Positions 52,462 to 64,000 of a stretch of DNA of 64,000 bases are shown one piece after another; position 1 is the stretch's first letter; each line of letters opens with the position of its first letter. Both the position numbers and the translations under genes were made by a program. Source of the DNA: Bacteroidetes bacterium HGW-Bacteroidetes-5 (lineage in GTDB: Bacteria; Bacteroidota; Bacteroidia; Bacteroidales; UBA932). The notes under the pieces are model-generated. The model saw only the letters and a program-made list of their open reading frames with translations, was not told where the DNA came from and searched no databases. The DNA lies in the NCBI GenBank assembly GCA_002842515.1, contig PHDC01000001.1, forward strand, positions 496,001 through 560,000, in the 5' to 3' direction.

Positions 52462-53187
52462 TTAAATATCCAGCAACTGAGAAAAATCTATCTCCTGTGA
52501 CTGTTCCAGCTCTTTACAACTCATATTTTCACAAAGCATAACTCTACCCGGATACTTCTTAAACAGAGCCCTATTGTGAGTGACAAAGACAATTGCCGGT
52601 TCGTACAACCTGTGGATGTTGGTTAGCAGCTCCATAATCTCGACTGCAGTTTCAGAATCCAGATTACCTGTAGGTTCATCTGCAAGAATAATCTCCGGAT
52701 TATTTAGAAGGGCACGAGCAATAGCAACCCTCTGTTGCTCACCCCCGGAAAGCTGATGTGGCATCTTATGGCTCTTTAATAACATCCCGACACTCTCCAG
52801 CCTCTCTCTTATTATGCTGTCTATCTCCTTTCTGTTTTTCCAGCCTGTTGCCATAAGTACAAAATAGAGGTTGTCATAAACCGATCTGTCTGATAGTAAC
52901 TGAAAGTCCTGAAATACTACCCCAATTCTCCTGCGCAGATAAGGAATATCTCTCTTTTTTAACCTCCCCAGTGAGAAACCTGCAACAGTGGCAGTGCCGT
53001 GCTTGATTGGATTTTCCCCAATTATTGTTTTGATAATAGAGGTCTTACCGCTTCCTACCCTCCCTATCAGGTATATAAAATCTCCTCTATAGATAGTGAG
53101 ATTCAACCCGGACATAATGAGGTTCTCCTCTTTTGCTATATCTACCTCCGTAAATTCAATAATTGGCTTTGAAGGATCCGAAATCAT
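52462..53187 (-). CDS. ftsE: FtsE-like ABC transporter ATPase
   Basis: 241 residues from the ATG at 53187. Walker [13 protein letters not shown] loop VFQDFQLL, signature [16 protein letters not shown], Walker [14 protein letters not shown] and H switch FVTHN. The sequence follows FtsE/LolD-type ATPases; the short loop [13 protein letters not shown] is FtsE-like. No ftsX membrane subunit is adjacent, so the partner is elsewhere. Its divergent neighbour is the TPR protein at 53261, and the two promoters overlap. Confidence 0.85.
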   Translation of the reverse strand: MISDPSKPIIEFTEVDIAKEENLIMSGLNLTIYRGDFIYLIGRVGSGKTSIIKTIIGENPIKHGTATVAGFSLGRLKKRDIPYLRRRIGVVFQDFQLLSDRSVYDNLYFVLMATGWKNRKEIDSIIRERLESVGMLLKSHKMPHQLSGGEQQRVAIARALLNNPEIILADEPTGNLDSETAVEIMELLTNIHRLYEPAIVFVTHNRALFKKYPGRVMLCENMSCKELEQSQEIDFSQLLDI

Positions 53188-53208
53188 ATTTTTCTCTGTT
53201 ATTAGAGG

Positions 53209-53225
53209 CAAATTTACTAAATTTG
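53209..53225. promoter_or_regulatory. Back-to-back -7 elements of ftsE and the TPR gene
   Basis: CAAATTTA-C-TAAATTTG is a perfect 17-bp inverted repeat. Each arm is a TAnnTTTG -7 box, one per strand, with a single base between them, so only one polymerase can occupy the site at a time. ftsE leader about 15 nt, TPR gene leader about 29 nt. Confidence 0.6.
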
Positions 53226-53260
53226 ACAGTTAAAGCGACATTTATTTAAAACAAAAAAAG

Positions 53261-56200
53261 ATGGGAGCAAAACTTAGGTTCACTCTAATTATCCTGCTGA
53301 TCTCACTATCATCTCTTTTATCCGACGGTATATACTCTGCAGAGTATCGGGATAACCAGGCAGATCAATATAAAAAAGGGGTTGAACTCTATGAGAAGGG
53401 GTTACTCGAGTCTGCAGAGAAGGTATTTGAGTCTCTTCTCAAAGATACAGAGATTAGTAAAAGTCTCTTCCGGGCAGATATAGAGGGATATCTGACACTT
53501 ATTTCCATAGAGAGCTCACGAGCTAATCTTCATTCAAAATATAAATTAATGGAGCAGAGATGGCCACAAAGCTCTCTAATCTCAACTATAAGACTTAAAT
53601 ATGGCTCCTACCTCTTTGATAGTGGAGATTTTACTGCTGCATATGAGATCTTTTCACTTATAGATTCACAAAACTTAACAGAAAAGCAGCTAAATGAGTA
53701 CCATTTCAAAGCCGGTTATACAAATTTTCGCACAGGTAACCCGCAAATAGCTCTCTCTCGCTTCGGCTATGTTATAAATAACAGCTCCAACAGTTATACA
53801 AATCCGGCAATCTACTACTCTGCACACATCCACTATATGATGCGGGATTTTACTAAAGCTATTGATCTGTTCAGTCGGATTGGTAATGATCCCAGATTCT
53901 CTCTTTTAAGCAGATATTACATACTTGAGAGTAAATTTATGCTTAAGGAGTATAAGTTTGTAACTGAAAAGGGAGAAGAGCTGTTCAACCTGCTATCGGG
54001 AGATTTAAAAACCAAATGTGCCCGGGTGGTTTCTGAGGCATTCTTTGCACTTGACAACACCGAAAAGGCAAAATTCTATTTTGAAAAATATTCTCAGAAC
54101 AATGATAATCTATCCAGAAAAGATATCTATTACGCCGGGATTCTTGCATACACACAAAAAAACTATGACGATGCAATCGGAATACTCAAACAGGTTATCT
54201 CTGTTGAGGACTCTCTAACTCAGAACGCATCCTACCATTTAGGCAGATGTTATATTGAGATTAAGAATAAGTTCGAGGCTCTCAACAGTTTTCGCATTGC
54301 TTCCGAAGGTAATTCAGACCTCTCTATTAAAGAGGATGCTCTCTTTAACTATGCAAAACTCTCATTTGATCTAAACTCGGATATCACAAAATTTAGAAAA
54401 TATCTGGACACCTACTCTCCTGGCGTAGAAAAATTCAATGAGATTCAAAACTATATAGCATCATCTTACCTTGTTAAACAGGATTATAAATCTGCAATTG
54501 ATGTCCTTAGAACCATAAAAAATCCATCCTCAAGGGAGATTGTACATCTGCAAAAGGCAACATTCCTCAGAGGGATGCAGCTTTTAAACCTTGGTGCCTA
54601 CAGGGATGCAGTGGCGGTATTTGAACTCTCTCTGGAGAACGGATCTTACAATAATAATCTCTATAATGTCACAAATTTCTGGCTTGCAGAGGCATACTAT
54701 AGAAGTAATCAATTTCAGAGGTCTGTAGATATCAACCTAAACCTGGCTGTTAAAAACACAAATTTTCGGGGAAATCAAGAATATCCGACATCTCTTTACA
54801 ATCTGGCCTACGGCTACTTTAAACTGGCAAATTTTGAGCAGGCCGAAAGTTGGTTTAAACGCTACCTGAGTCTGCCAAGGGGAGATATTCTCTACCTTGA
54901 CGAAGCCAGAACACGACTTGGAGACAGCTATTTTATGCAGAGGAAATATTCGGAGGCAATTGAGGTATTCACACTGGTGAATCAAAACAGCACTGCACTT
55001 AAGAACTATTCAGTATATCAATCCGCCATAGCAAGGGGACTGCTGGGAGACGATGTGAAAAAGGCAGAAATGCTCAAAGAGCTCATCTCTAAGGGGGTGA
55101 GTAACACTCTTCTTCCTGAGGTTCTTTACGAACTTGGGAGAACATTAATTCAGACAGGCGACAACTCTGGAGCTGTAAACTACCTTACAGAGTTGAGTGA
55201 AAAATTTGCAAACAGCCATTTTTACTCAAAGGCTCTGCTGGAGCTTGGCTTAATTAGTCTTAACAATGGAAACGAGAATCAGGCCATAGATTATTATAAA
55301 AAAATTCTCACTACCAACCCACAATCTCCTGAGGCACAGAGTGCCGTTGCCGGTCTGGAGAATATCTACAGAGAGACGGGTCGGGCAGAGGAGTTCCTAA
55401 GCTACATAGATGGGTTGGGCCTCTCACAGAGCAGAACCACCTCTGAGAGAGAGCTTATCGTATTCAGTTCTGCAGAGAGACAGTTTATCTCCGGAAACTA
55501 CGCATCTGCAGTAAGTTCGCTTAACTCCTTCTTAAAGAGTTACCCTAAAGGGGGAAAAGCAGCTCAGGCCTGGTTCTATCTTGGAGAATCACTGCTTAAA
55601 ACCGGCAAACCGGAACTTGCACAGGATGCATATATGGAGGTGATGAATATTGGTGATGAATCCTTTGCAGAGCTTGCAACACTTAACTATGCAAGAATAT
55701 CATATCAGCTGGAGAACTACTCTCAGGCAGTGAAAGCGTACTCAACCCTGGGTATCATCGCAAAGTTGGAGAACAATAAGGCAGAGGCTCAGATTGGTCT
55801 TATGAACGCCTATTTTATGGATAAACAATACCAAAATGCTATTGCCCAGGCAGAAAGAGCAGAGAGAGTGACTACAGAGGAGCAAGATCGTGTAAGGATT
55901 CGGTATATAAAGGGAAAATCTTACTATATGTTGGGAGAGAGAACAAAAGCACTCCCGTTACTTACTGAGCTGGCAAAGAACCGGATATCCCCTGAGGGTG
56001 CAGAGAGCGCCTATCTTCTTATTTCCGACATTTTTGATAAAGGAGATTTCGCGAAGGTGGAGAGAGAGGTATATGCATTTTCAGACTCAAAGACTCCGCA
56101 AAGTTACTGGCTGGCAAAAGCATACATCCTATTAGGCGACACCTTTGCCGAGCGCGAAAACTGGCAACAGGCCCGCGCAACTTACAATAGCATCCTTGAA

Positions 56201-56290
56201 TCCTATAAGCCAAAAATAAAGGACGATATTGAGGAGCAGATAAAGATGAGGCTATCCCGAATTGAAGAGAAAAAATCTAACCTACAATAA
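53261..56290 (+). CDS. Large periplasmic tetratricopeptide-repeat protein
   Basis: 1009 residues with a signal peptide (RFTLIILLISLSSLLSDGIYSA) and TPR-type helix pairs along most of the length, for example YKKGVELYEKGLLESAEKVF, LARFGYVINNSS-type and QAIDYYKKILTTNPQSPEA units. No catalytic domain. A scaffold for periplasmic or outer-membrane complexes is the safest inference. The outer-membrane barrel gene starts one base after its stop, so the two probably function together. Confidence 0.8.
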   Translation: MGAKLRFTLIILLISLSSLLSDGIYSAEYRDNQADQYKKGVELYEKGLLESAEKVFESLLKDTEISKSLFRADIEGYLTLISIESSRANLHSKYKLMEQRWPQSSLISTIRLKYGSYLFDSGDFTAAYEIFSLIDSQNLTEKQLNEYHFKAGYTNFRTGNPQIALSRFGYVINNSSNSYTNPAIYYSAHIHYMMRDFTKAIDLFSRIGNDPRFSLLSRYYILESKFMLKEYKFVTEKGEELFNLLSGDLKTKCARVVSEAFFALDNTEKAKFYFEKYSQNNDNLSRKDIYYAGILAYTQKNYDDAIGILKQVISVEDSLTQNASYHLGRCYIEIKNKFEALNSFRIASEGNSDLSIKEDALFNYAKLSFDLNSDITKFRKYLDTYSPGVEKFNEIQNYIASSYLVKQDYKSAIDVLRTIKNPSSREIVHLQKATFLRGMQLLNLGAYRDAVAVFELSLENGSYNNNLYNVTNFWLAEAYYRSNQFQRSVDINLNLAVKNTNFRGNQEYPTSLYNLAYGYFKLANFEQAESWFKRYLSLPRGDILYLDEARTRLGDSYFMQRKYSEAIEVFTLVNQNSTALKNYSVYQSAIARGLLGDDVKKAEMLKELISKGVSNTLLPEVLYELGRTLIQTGDNSGAVNYLTELSEKFANSHFYSKALLELGLISLNNGNENQAIDYYKKILTTNPQSPEAQSAVAGLENIYRETGRAEEFLSYIDGLGLSQSRTTSERELIVFSSAERQFISGNYASAVSSLNSFLKSYPKGGKAAQAWFYLGESLLKTGKPELAQDAYMEVMNIGDESFAELATLNYARISYQLENYSQAVKAYSTLGIIAKLENNKAEAQIGLMNAYFMDKQYQNAIAQAERAERVTTEEQDRVRIRYIKGKSYYMLGERTKALPLLTELAKNRISPEGAESAYLLISDIFDKGDFAKVEREVYAFSDSKTPQSYWLAKAYILLGDTFAERENWQQARATYNSILESYKPKIKDDIEEQIKMRLSRIEEKKSNLQ

Positions 56291-56291
56291 G

Positions 56292-58109
56292 ATGAGAGTA
56301 ATTTATTTTTTATTAATAGCAACTGCTGTAACTCTGTCTTCGGCCGCCCTTTCGGCTCAGCAAAAAATTGACCCAACTCTTGAGGTTAAAAGAGATTTTG
56401 ATGCAAAACTAATGGAGATAACAAAAGGGAAACTATACAGCAGTTTTGCAGACTCGCTTGGTATATTCAACCTCTCTTTCAAATATACAATATTTGACAA
56501 ACCCATAAAAGATCTATATGAGTTTACACCACTCCCCTCTGCAACCATTGAGAGGAGTCCATCACTTGTTCAGCCTGTTTTTTACTTAAAGGCAGGGAGC
56601 AATTTTCCGCTTAATCCTTACGGCAATTTCTATCTGCAACCCCGGTTGGGAAAAGGTCTCTCACTTATCGTTAACGGTGGACACAACTCATTTATGGACA
56701 AACTCCCCGGGGTTATTATCTTAGATAATAGAGTGAGCAGAGGATCCGACAGAGGAGCTGCCCCATCATCTGCAAGTGACCTTGGTATCCGGTTTAAATA
56801 TAGTTGGGAAAAGGGCGAAATTGGCGCAGATGCAGGTGTAGGCAGTTATCGTAACAGTTACTACGGAATCAATGAAACCACACTCTCACTTTTATCCCAA
56901 ATCTCCCCCTACCCAAACCCACGGAGGGCCGGATTTATGAAAGATTCTCTAAGCGGAATTTTTTCAAAAACCGGAGGAACACTCTACGTCCGCTCCATCA
57001 ACGAAAGTGCAAAATCTCTTTATTACGATTTCGATATCGCATACTCTCAGTCAAATGCTAAAGCAAAATTCTACGAGATAGGCGATTTTCACACGACTCC
57101 CCTATATGATTTAACAGATTATCAATTTAATGAAAAGTACATCAATACAGGGCTGGTCTTAGGAGGCAGTTTCTCATCATTCAATAAAATTCGTGCCGGG
57201 GTTAGATTTGAGGCATCCAACACTAAAAGTTCGGACTCTGTCAACAGAAGCAATCTTGAGATTCATCCAAAGTATCTCTTTAATAAAGGAAGATGGAGCG
57301 TCGATCTTGGATTCAAATACAACTTATGGAGAGAGAGTGGTACCAACGGGTATAATATATATTTCAGCGGATCTGCCTCGTTTGAGTTGGTCAAAGATAA
57401 TATATGGCTATACGGATTGCTGGATGGGAAGAATAATTTTATGAACTACCACAAGATGGCAGCGCTTAACCCCTGGATTCATCCCAACATAGAGATTATG
57501 AATATTGAGCAACCCGTTATTGCCAGAGCAGGGATAAAAGGGAAATTCAGGGATAGAGTCTCATTTAACTTATATGGAGGGTATTACGAATTTCGTAATC
57601 AGATTCATTTCTATACCAACAGCTCTCTGTCACTCTCAGCCCCCAATCCTGCCAACAGCTTTGGAGCTATTTACAGAGATGAGAAGAGGGTCGGGATGGG
57701 AGGAGAGATTCTCCTAAAACTGGAAAATTTTGAAGGTGGAATCAATGCAGACTTTTATGGTTTCAGAGATGAGAACAATATGACAAACAGACACTACAAC
57801 TACTCTCCATTTGAGTTAAAAGGGCACGCAAGGTATAGTTGGAGGGAGAGAGTTGTAATTGGGGCAGATTGGCACTACAGGCAAAAAAGCCCTGCACTAT
57901 TTATAGAAGATCTTTATATAGGCGGTGTCCCGCAAATAAAGTACATACCCTCTTACACACTTATTAATCTGGAAGTTTCCTACATATATGACAGAAAGTT
58001 CACCCTTTTCCTTAAATTGAACAACATCTTGAACTCAGATATAATTTATCTTGCCAACTATCCTATGCCGGGATTCAACGGCGGTGTAGGTATTGCCATA
58101 AAACTCTGA
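56292..58109 (+). CDS. TonB-receptor-like outer-membrane barrel without plug
   Basis: 605 residues from the ATG at 56292, one base after the TPR stop. Signal peptide (IYFLLIATAVTLSSAALSA), then a beta-rich body with repeated aromatic-polar strands; the last part (LEVSYIYDRKFTLFLKLNNI, YPMPGFNGGVGIAIKL) resembles the barrel end of TonB-dependent receptors. I see no plug motif, so it may be a non-TonB porin-like or assembly barrel served by the TPR partner. A long terminator follows. Confidence 0.72.
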   Translation: MRVIYFLLIATAVTLSSAALSAQQKIDPTLEVKRDFDAKLMEITKGKLYSSFADSLGIFNLSFKYTIFDKPIKDLYEFTPLPSATIERSPSLVQPVFYLKAGSNFPLNPYGNFYLQPRLGKGLSLIVNGGHNSFMDKLPGVIILDNRVSRGSDRGAAPSSASDLGIRFKYSWEKGEIGADAGVGSYRNSYYGINETTLSLLSQISPYPNPRRAGFMKDSLSGIFSKTGGTLYVRSINESAKSLYYDFDIAYSQSNAKAKFYEIGDFHTTPLYDLTDYQFNEKYINTGLVLGGSFSSFNKIRAGVRFEASNTKSSDSVNRSNLEIHPKYLFNKGRWSVDLGFKYNLWRESGTNGYNIYFSGSASFELVKDNIWLYGLLDGKNNFMNYHKMAALNPWIHPNIEIMNIEQPVIARAGIKGKFRDRVSFNLYGGYYEFRNQIHFYTNSSLSLSAPNPANSFGAIYRDEKRVGMGGEILLKLENFEGGINADFYGFRDENNMTNRHYNYSPFELKGHARYSWRERVVIGADWHYRQKSPALFIEDLYIGGVPQIKYIPSYTLINLEVSYIYDRKFTLFLKLNNILNSDIIYLANYPMPGFNGGVGIAIKL

Positions 58110-58129
58110 TTAATTGATAATTAAAACAT

Positions 58130-58172
58130 AAAAAAAACCTAATAATTCTTGTGTAATTATTAGGTTTTTTTT
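58130..58172 (+). terminator. Strong terminator upstream of gyrB
   Basis: AACCTAATAATT and AATTATTAGGTT pair perfectly around a 7-nt loop, extended by A-run and T-run to about 18 bp. It closes the TPR-barrel unit. Confidence 0.9.
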
Positions 58173-58183
58173 ACTAAAATCAC

Positions 58184-58191
58184 TATCTTTG
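58184..58191 (+). promoter_or_regulatory. -7 promoter element of gyrB
   Basis: TATCTTTG, a TAnnTTTG match, 12 bp after the terminator and 27 bp before the gyrB ATG. Confidence 0.55.
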
Positions 58192-58208
58192 TCAACTTTA
58201 AAACGTAG

Positions 58209-61128
<2,920 letters not shown>

Positions 61129-61141
61129 TCAATCATAAACT

Positions 61142-62392
61142 ATGGATATTTTTGAAAGAATAAAAAATGACGAAGGGGGCCCTTTGGGGCAATACCGTAA
61201 GAGAGCTCACGGATACTTTGCATTCCCTAAGCTTGAGGGTCAGATTCAGCCCAGAATGACCTTCAACGGCACCGAGGTACTTGCCTGGACCTTCAATAAT
61301 TATCTCGGACTTGCAAACCATCCCGAAGTAAGAAAGGTAGATGCCGATGCAGCTGCCAAATGGGGTCTCGGCTACCCTATGGGTGCAAGAATGATGTCGG
61401 GACAAACTGCCCTGCACGAACAACTGGAGAGGGAGCTTGCACAATTTGAGAAAAAAGAGGATGCATATCTCTTCAACTTTGGCTACCAGGGAATGGTTTC
61501 AACTATTGACGCTCTTGTTAACAGACACGATATCATTGTCTATGACTCAGAGGCACACGCCTGTATTATGGATGGAGTAAGGCTCCATATGGGTCAGAGA
61601 ATTGTATATCCTCACAACGATATAGAGAAATGCGAAAAAGCACTTGCTCGAGCAACCAAGATTGTTGCAGAGACAGGAGGCGGAATTTTACTCATCACAG
61701 AGGGTGTCTACGGAATGACCGGAGACCTTGGAATTCTCGACAAGATAGTTGAGCTTAAAAAAAGGTACTCATTCCGCATTCTTATAGACGATGCCCACGG
61801 TTTTGGCGTTATGGGAGATAACGGAAGAGGAACTTCTGAACACTATAATGTAATGGATGAGATTGACCTCTACTTTGGTGCATTTGCAAAAGCTATGGCC
61901 GGTATAGGTGGTTTTGTTGCCGGGCCGGAGAATATCATAAGCTATCTCAGATATAATCTTCGTTCCCAAATATATGCCAAGTCACTGCCAATGGCAATGG
62001 TGGAGGGTTGCCTCAAAAGGCTTGATATGATACGCACTATGCCGGAACTTCGCGAAAAGTTGTGGCTGATTACGCGCACAATGCAAAAAGGGCTGAGAGA
62101 GAGAGGTTTCAATATTGGTAAAGCAGAAGCCTGCGTTACTCCTGTGTTTCTGGAAGGGAATGTTCCAGAGGCCACAAACATCCTTATCGACCTTCGTACA
62201 AACTACAAGATATTCTGCTCTGCAGTAATTTATCCTGTTGTACCTAAAGGCGTTATTATGTTTAGACTTATACCTACATCTATGCACTCTCTAGAAGATG
62301 TGGAGTATACACTCAACGCATTTGGTGAGATTCACGAAAAACTTAAGACCGGCATCTATAAAGGTGACGAGATTAAGGATATGGCTATGTAA
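61142..62392 (+). CDS. Serine palmitoyltransferase-type alpha-oxoamine synthase
   Basis: 416 residues of the PLP-dependent alpha-oxoamine synthase family. Signatures: FNNYLGLANHP, SGQTALHEQLERELA, DSEAHACIMDGVRLH, IDDAHGFGVMG, and the PLP lysine in FGAFAKAMAGIGGFVAG. It is a close match by eye to the serine palmitoyltransferase homologues annotated in flavobacteria (starting FERIKNDEGGPLGQYRKRAHGYF). It would join serine and an acyl-CoA to 3-ketosphinganine, the first step of sphingolipid synthesis in Bacteroidota. 2-amino-3-ketobutyrate ligase is the alternative. The SDR gene starts on its stop (TAATG). Confidence 0.82.
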   Translation: MDIFERIKNDEGGPLGQYRKRAHGYFAFPKLEGQIQPRMTFNGTEVLAWTFNNYLGLANHPEVRKVDADAAAKWGLGYPMGARMMSGQTALHEQLERELAQFEKKEDAYLFNFGYQGMVSTIDALVNRHDIIVYDSEAHACIMDGVRLHMGQRIVYPHNDIEKCEKALARATKIVAETGGGILLITEGVYGMTGDLGILDKIVELKKRYSFRILIDDAHGFGVMGDNGRGTSEHYNVMDEIDLYFGAFAKAMAGIGGFVAGPENIISYLRYNLRSQIYAKSLPMAMVEGCLKRLDMIRTMPELREKLWLITRTMQKGLRERGFNIGKAEACVTPVFLEGNVPEATNILIDLRTNYKIFCSAVIYPVVPKGVIMFRLIPTSMHSLEDVEYTLNAFGEIHEKLKTGIYKGDEIKDMAM

Positions 62393-63204
62393 TGCTCAAA
62401 GATAAAGTTGTCATAATTACAGGTGCCAGCTCCGGAATAGGGATGGCTGCAGCCGAAGAGTTCGCAAGAAACGGTTGCAAGGTTGTGATTGCGGCAAGAA
62501 GAGCAGATAAATTAATTGAGGTTGAAAACAACCTGAAAAAGATTGCATCGCACTCTTCCCTGGTGGTAGAGTGCGATGTTACATTAGAGGCAGATTGCAA
62601 AAATCTAATAGATAAAACTGTAGAAAAATTTGGGCACATAGATATTCTGGTAAATAACGCCGGAATATCTATGAGGGCCCTGTTTAAAGATCTGGATCTT
62701 GCCGTAATAAGGCAGCTTATGGATGTAAACTTCTGGGGAACAGTGTATTGCACAAAATATGCCCTACCCTACATTTTGGAGAGAGAGGGTTCAGTGGTGG
62801 GTGTAATCTCAATAGCGGGGTATAAAGGGCTCCCAGCCAGGACCGGTTACTCGGCATCCAAATTTGCTATATACGGCTTTCTTGACACTCTTAGGATTGA
62901 GCATCTTAAAGACAATCTTCACGTTATGATTTTCGCTCCGGGCTTTACCGCATCAAATATAAGAGAGCAGGCTCTTGTTGCAGATGGGAGCAGGCAAGGC
63001 GAGACGCCGAGGGATGAGTCAAAAATGATGAGCGCTGCCGAGTGCGCCAAACATCTGGTAAAAGGGGTAGAGAGAAGAAGAGCAGAGGTAATTCTCACCT
63101 TTATTGGTAACCTGCTTGTGTTTTTGAATAAATTTTTTCCGCGTCTTGTAGACCGTTTGGAGTACAACTTTATGAAGAAAGAGCCAAATTCACCTCTAAA
63201 GTAG
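62392..63204 (+). CDS. Short-chain dehydrogenase/reductase, likely 3-ketosphinganine reductase
   Basis: 270 residues of the classical SDR family: TGASSGIG (NAD(P) binding), NNAGIS, catalytic Ser in VISIAGYKG, YSASK with Y and K. An alkaline tail follows (FLNKFFPRLVDRLEYNFMKK). The ATG overlaps the TAA of the SPT-like gene, so the two proteins are coupled; the second step of sphingoid-base synthesis, 3-ketosphinganine to sphinganine, is done by an SDR in other organisms. Assignment is by context. Its last 9 bp overlap the convergent dehydrogenase. Confidence 0.78.
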   Translation: MLKDKVVIITGASSGIGMAAAEEFARNGCKVVIAARRADKLIEVENNLKKIASHSSLVVECDVTLEADCKNLIDKTVEKFGHIDILVNNAGISMRALFKDLDLAVIRQLMDVNFWGTVYCTKYALPYILEREGSVVGVISIAGYKGLPARTGYSASKFAIYGFLDTLRIEHLKDNLHVMIFAPGFTASNIREQALVADGSRQGETPRDESKMMSAAECAKHLVKGVERRRAEVILTFIGNLLVFLNKFFPRLVDRLEYNFMKKEPNSPLK

Positions 63205-64000
63205 ACTCTGATTCGTAATAGTGTCAATATTCTCTCCCAGCCTCTCCATTAAAGTTCTTCTTGCCTCAATGCTTGCCCATCCTATATGTGGTGTGAGGAG
63301 CATTTTATCCGGATTCTTTAGTCTGAGATATGGATGATCCGATGGAATCGGCTCCTTCTGATAGACATCAACTACTGCACCTGCAATTATCTCCAGGTTG
63401 AGAGCCTCTGCCAGGTCACTCTCATTCACAATTCCTCCTCTGCCCATATTAATAAGTATAGCATTAGGTTTCATCCTCTTAATCTCTCTCATTGTAATGA
63501 GATTAGTTGTCTTTTGGTTAAGAGGAGAGTGTATGGATACAAAATCGCTTGACCGCAGCAACTCTTCCAGAGATAGTGCCGGATAATTGTTGCAATGAGC
63601 TACACCCGATGTAGGGTAATAAGATACTTCGCATCCGAAACAGGTGGCAATCTGAGCAACCCGTTTACCAATGTTTCCCATACCGATAATACCAAACTTA
63701 GAACCTTTAAGTTCGTGGAAAAACCGTCCTGTATCTGTGAAGTGTCGGTTGGCAGAGTATCTTCCATCCTTCACAACCGCATCAAAGTAGATTGTATTGT
63801 TAACCAGAGTGAGCAACGAGCCGAATGTAATCTGAGCAACACTCTCAGTTGAGTAGTCTACCACATTCATTACAGGAATCCCTTTGCTTTTGGCATACTC
63901 TACATCAATATTATTAACTCCTGTTGCAGAGACACAAATAAGCTTCAGATTCTGTGCAGCATCAATCTCATCTTTCCCTATATACTGTTTGTTGACTATA
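63196..64000 (-). CDS. D-2-hydroxyacid dehydrogenase, N-terminus cut by window edge
   Basis: 268 codons visible, with the 5' end beyond the window. Sequence from the edge reads VSATGVNNIDVEYAKSKGIP, then the Rossmann motif IIGMGNIGKRVAQIA, SIHSPLNQKTTNLI, GRGGIVNESDLAEAL, and the catalytic H in LTPHIGWAS. This is the D-isomer specific 2-hydroxyacid dehydrogenase family, closest by eye to glycerate/hydroxypyruvate reductase types. The substrate cannot be fixed. Overlaps the SDR 3' end by 9 bp on the opposite strand. Confidence 0.87.
   Translation of the reverse strand, partial: IVNKQYIGKDEIDAAQNLKLICVSATGVNNIDVEYAKSKGIPVMNVVDYSTESVAQITFGSLLTLVNNTIYFDAVVKDGRYSANRHFTDTGRFFHELKGSKFGIIGMGNIGKRVAQIATCFGCEVSYYPTSGVAHCNNYPALSLEELLRSSDFVSIHSPLNQKTTNLITMREIKRMKPNAILINMGRGGIVNESDLAEALNLEIIAGAVVDVYQKEPIPSDHPYLRLKNPDKMLLTPHIGWASIEARRTLMERLGENIDTITNQSLL

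Overview
The window reads as chromosomal core DNA of an AT-rich member of the Bacteroidota, most likely an anaerobic Bacteroidales-type bacterium. Four kinds of sequence evidence support this. Promoters carry the phylum's -7 element TAnnTTTG rather than Shine-Dalgarno-led E. coli-type signals. The gene set is typical: single-chain PurL, pyruvate phosphate dikinase, serine palmitoyltransferase-type enzyme, TonB-linked barrels and a Haem_bd protein. HydE points to [FeFe]-hydrogenase maturation and hence anaerobic life. Genes are tightly packed, with ATGA and TAATG overlaps. I see no insertion sequence, phage or CRISPR array, and I cannot name the genus.

Layout. 1-1635 (minus) is a truncated PgpH-type 7TM-HD phosphohydrolase. 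1725-8127 is a five-gene unit: esterase, metallophosphoesterase, a large Cache-PAS-CBS-nucleotidyltransferase sensor, a DUF485 protein and an acetate-type Na+/solute symporter. 8191-11804 holds a divergent polysaccharide deacetylase and CPA2 antiporter. 12018-17073 is the most remarkable part: an apparent operon kaiC - kaiB - kaiB - PAS protein - hybrid histidine kinase whose N-terminus is eleven 21-residue coiled-coil repeats. 17169-21784 has a lipoprotein, a small membrane protein, an SPFH/Arc pair, a wrecked LOG-family gene and an acyl-ACP synthetase-like enzyme. 21797-28128 has an S9 peptidase, a second PAS kinase, DUF2752 and TM2 membrane proteins and an outer-membrane barrel with a PagL-like end.

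28221-38746 contains tRNA-Val, folC, purL, phoH, ppdK, an FMN-binding protein and a Haem_bd protein. 38753-47375 carries hydE, a 38-codon membrane ORF, a flippase, tRNA-Arg, the yceD-rpmF-fabH cluster, typA, guaA and a small lipoprotein. 47440-53187 carries a TonB receptor, xerD, pyk, nth and an ftsE-like ATPase. 53261-58109 is a TPR protein plus outer-membrane barrel. 58218-63204 is gyrB, an M23/LysM peptidase, an SPT-like enzyme and an SDR. 63196-64000 is a truncated 2-hydroxyacid dehydrogenase.

Functional themes. The Kai cluster looks like a KaiA-less timing or stress-signalling module feeding a two-component output; the PAS gene and the kinase gene meet at an A AAA AAA TGA junction that could allow -1 frameshift fusion. 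The symporter cluster looks like a carboxylate uptake system with a membrane-tethered nucleotidyltransferase-like regulator. The SPT-SDR pair fits the first two steps of sphingoid-base synthesis. All functional statements are from reading translated sequence and family knowledge; no database search was run.
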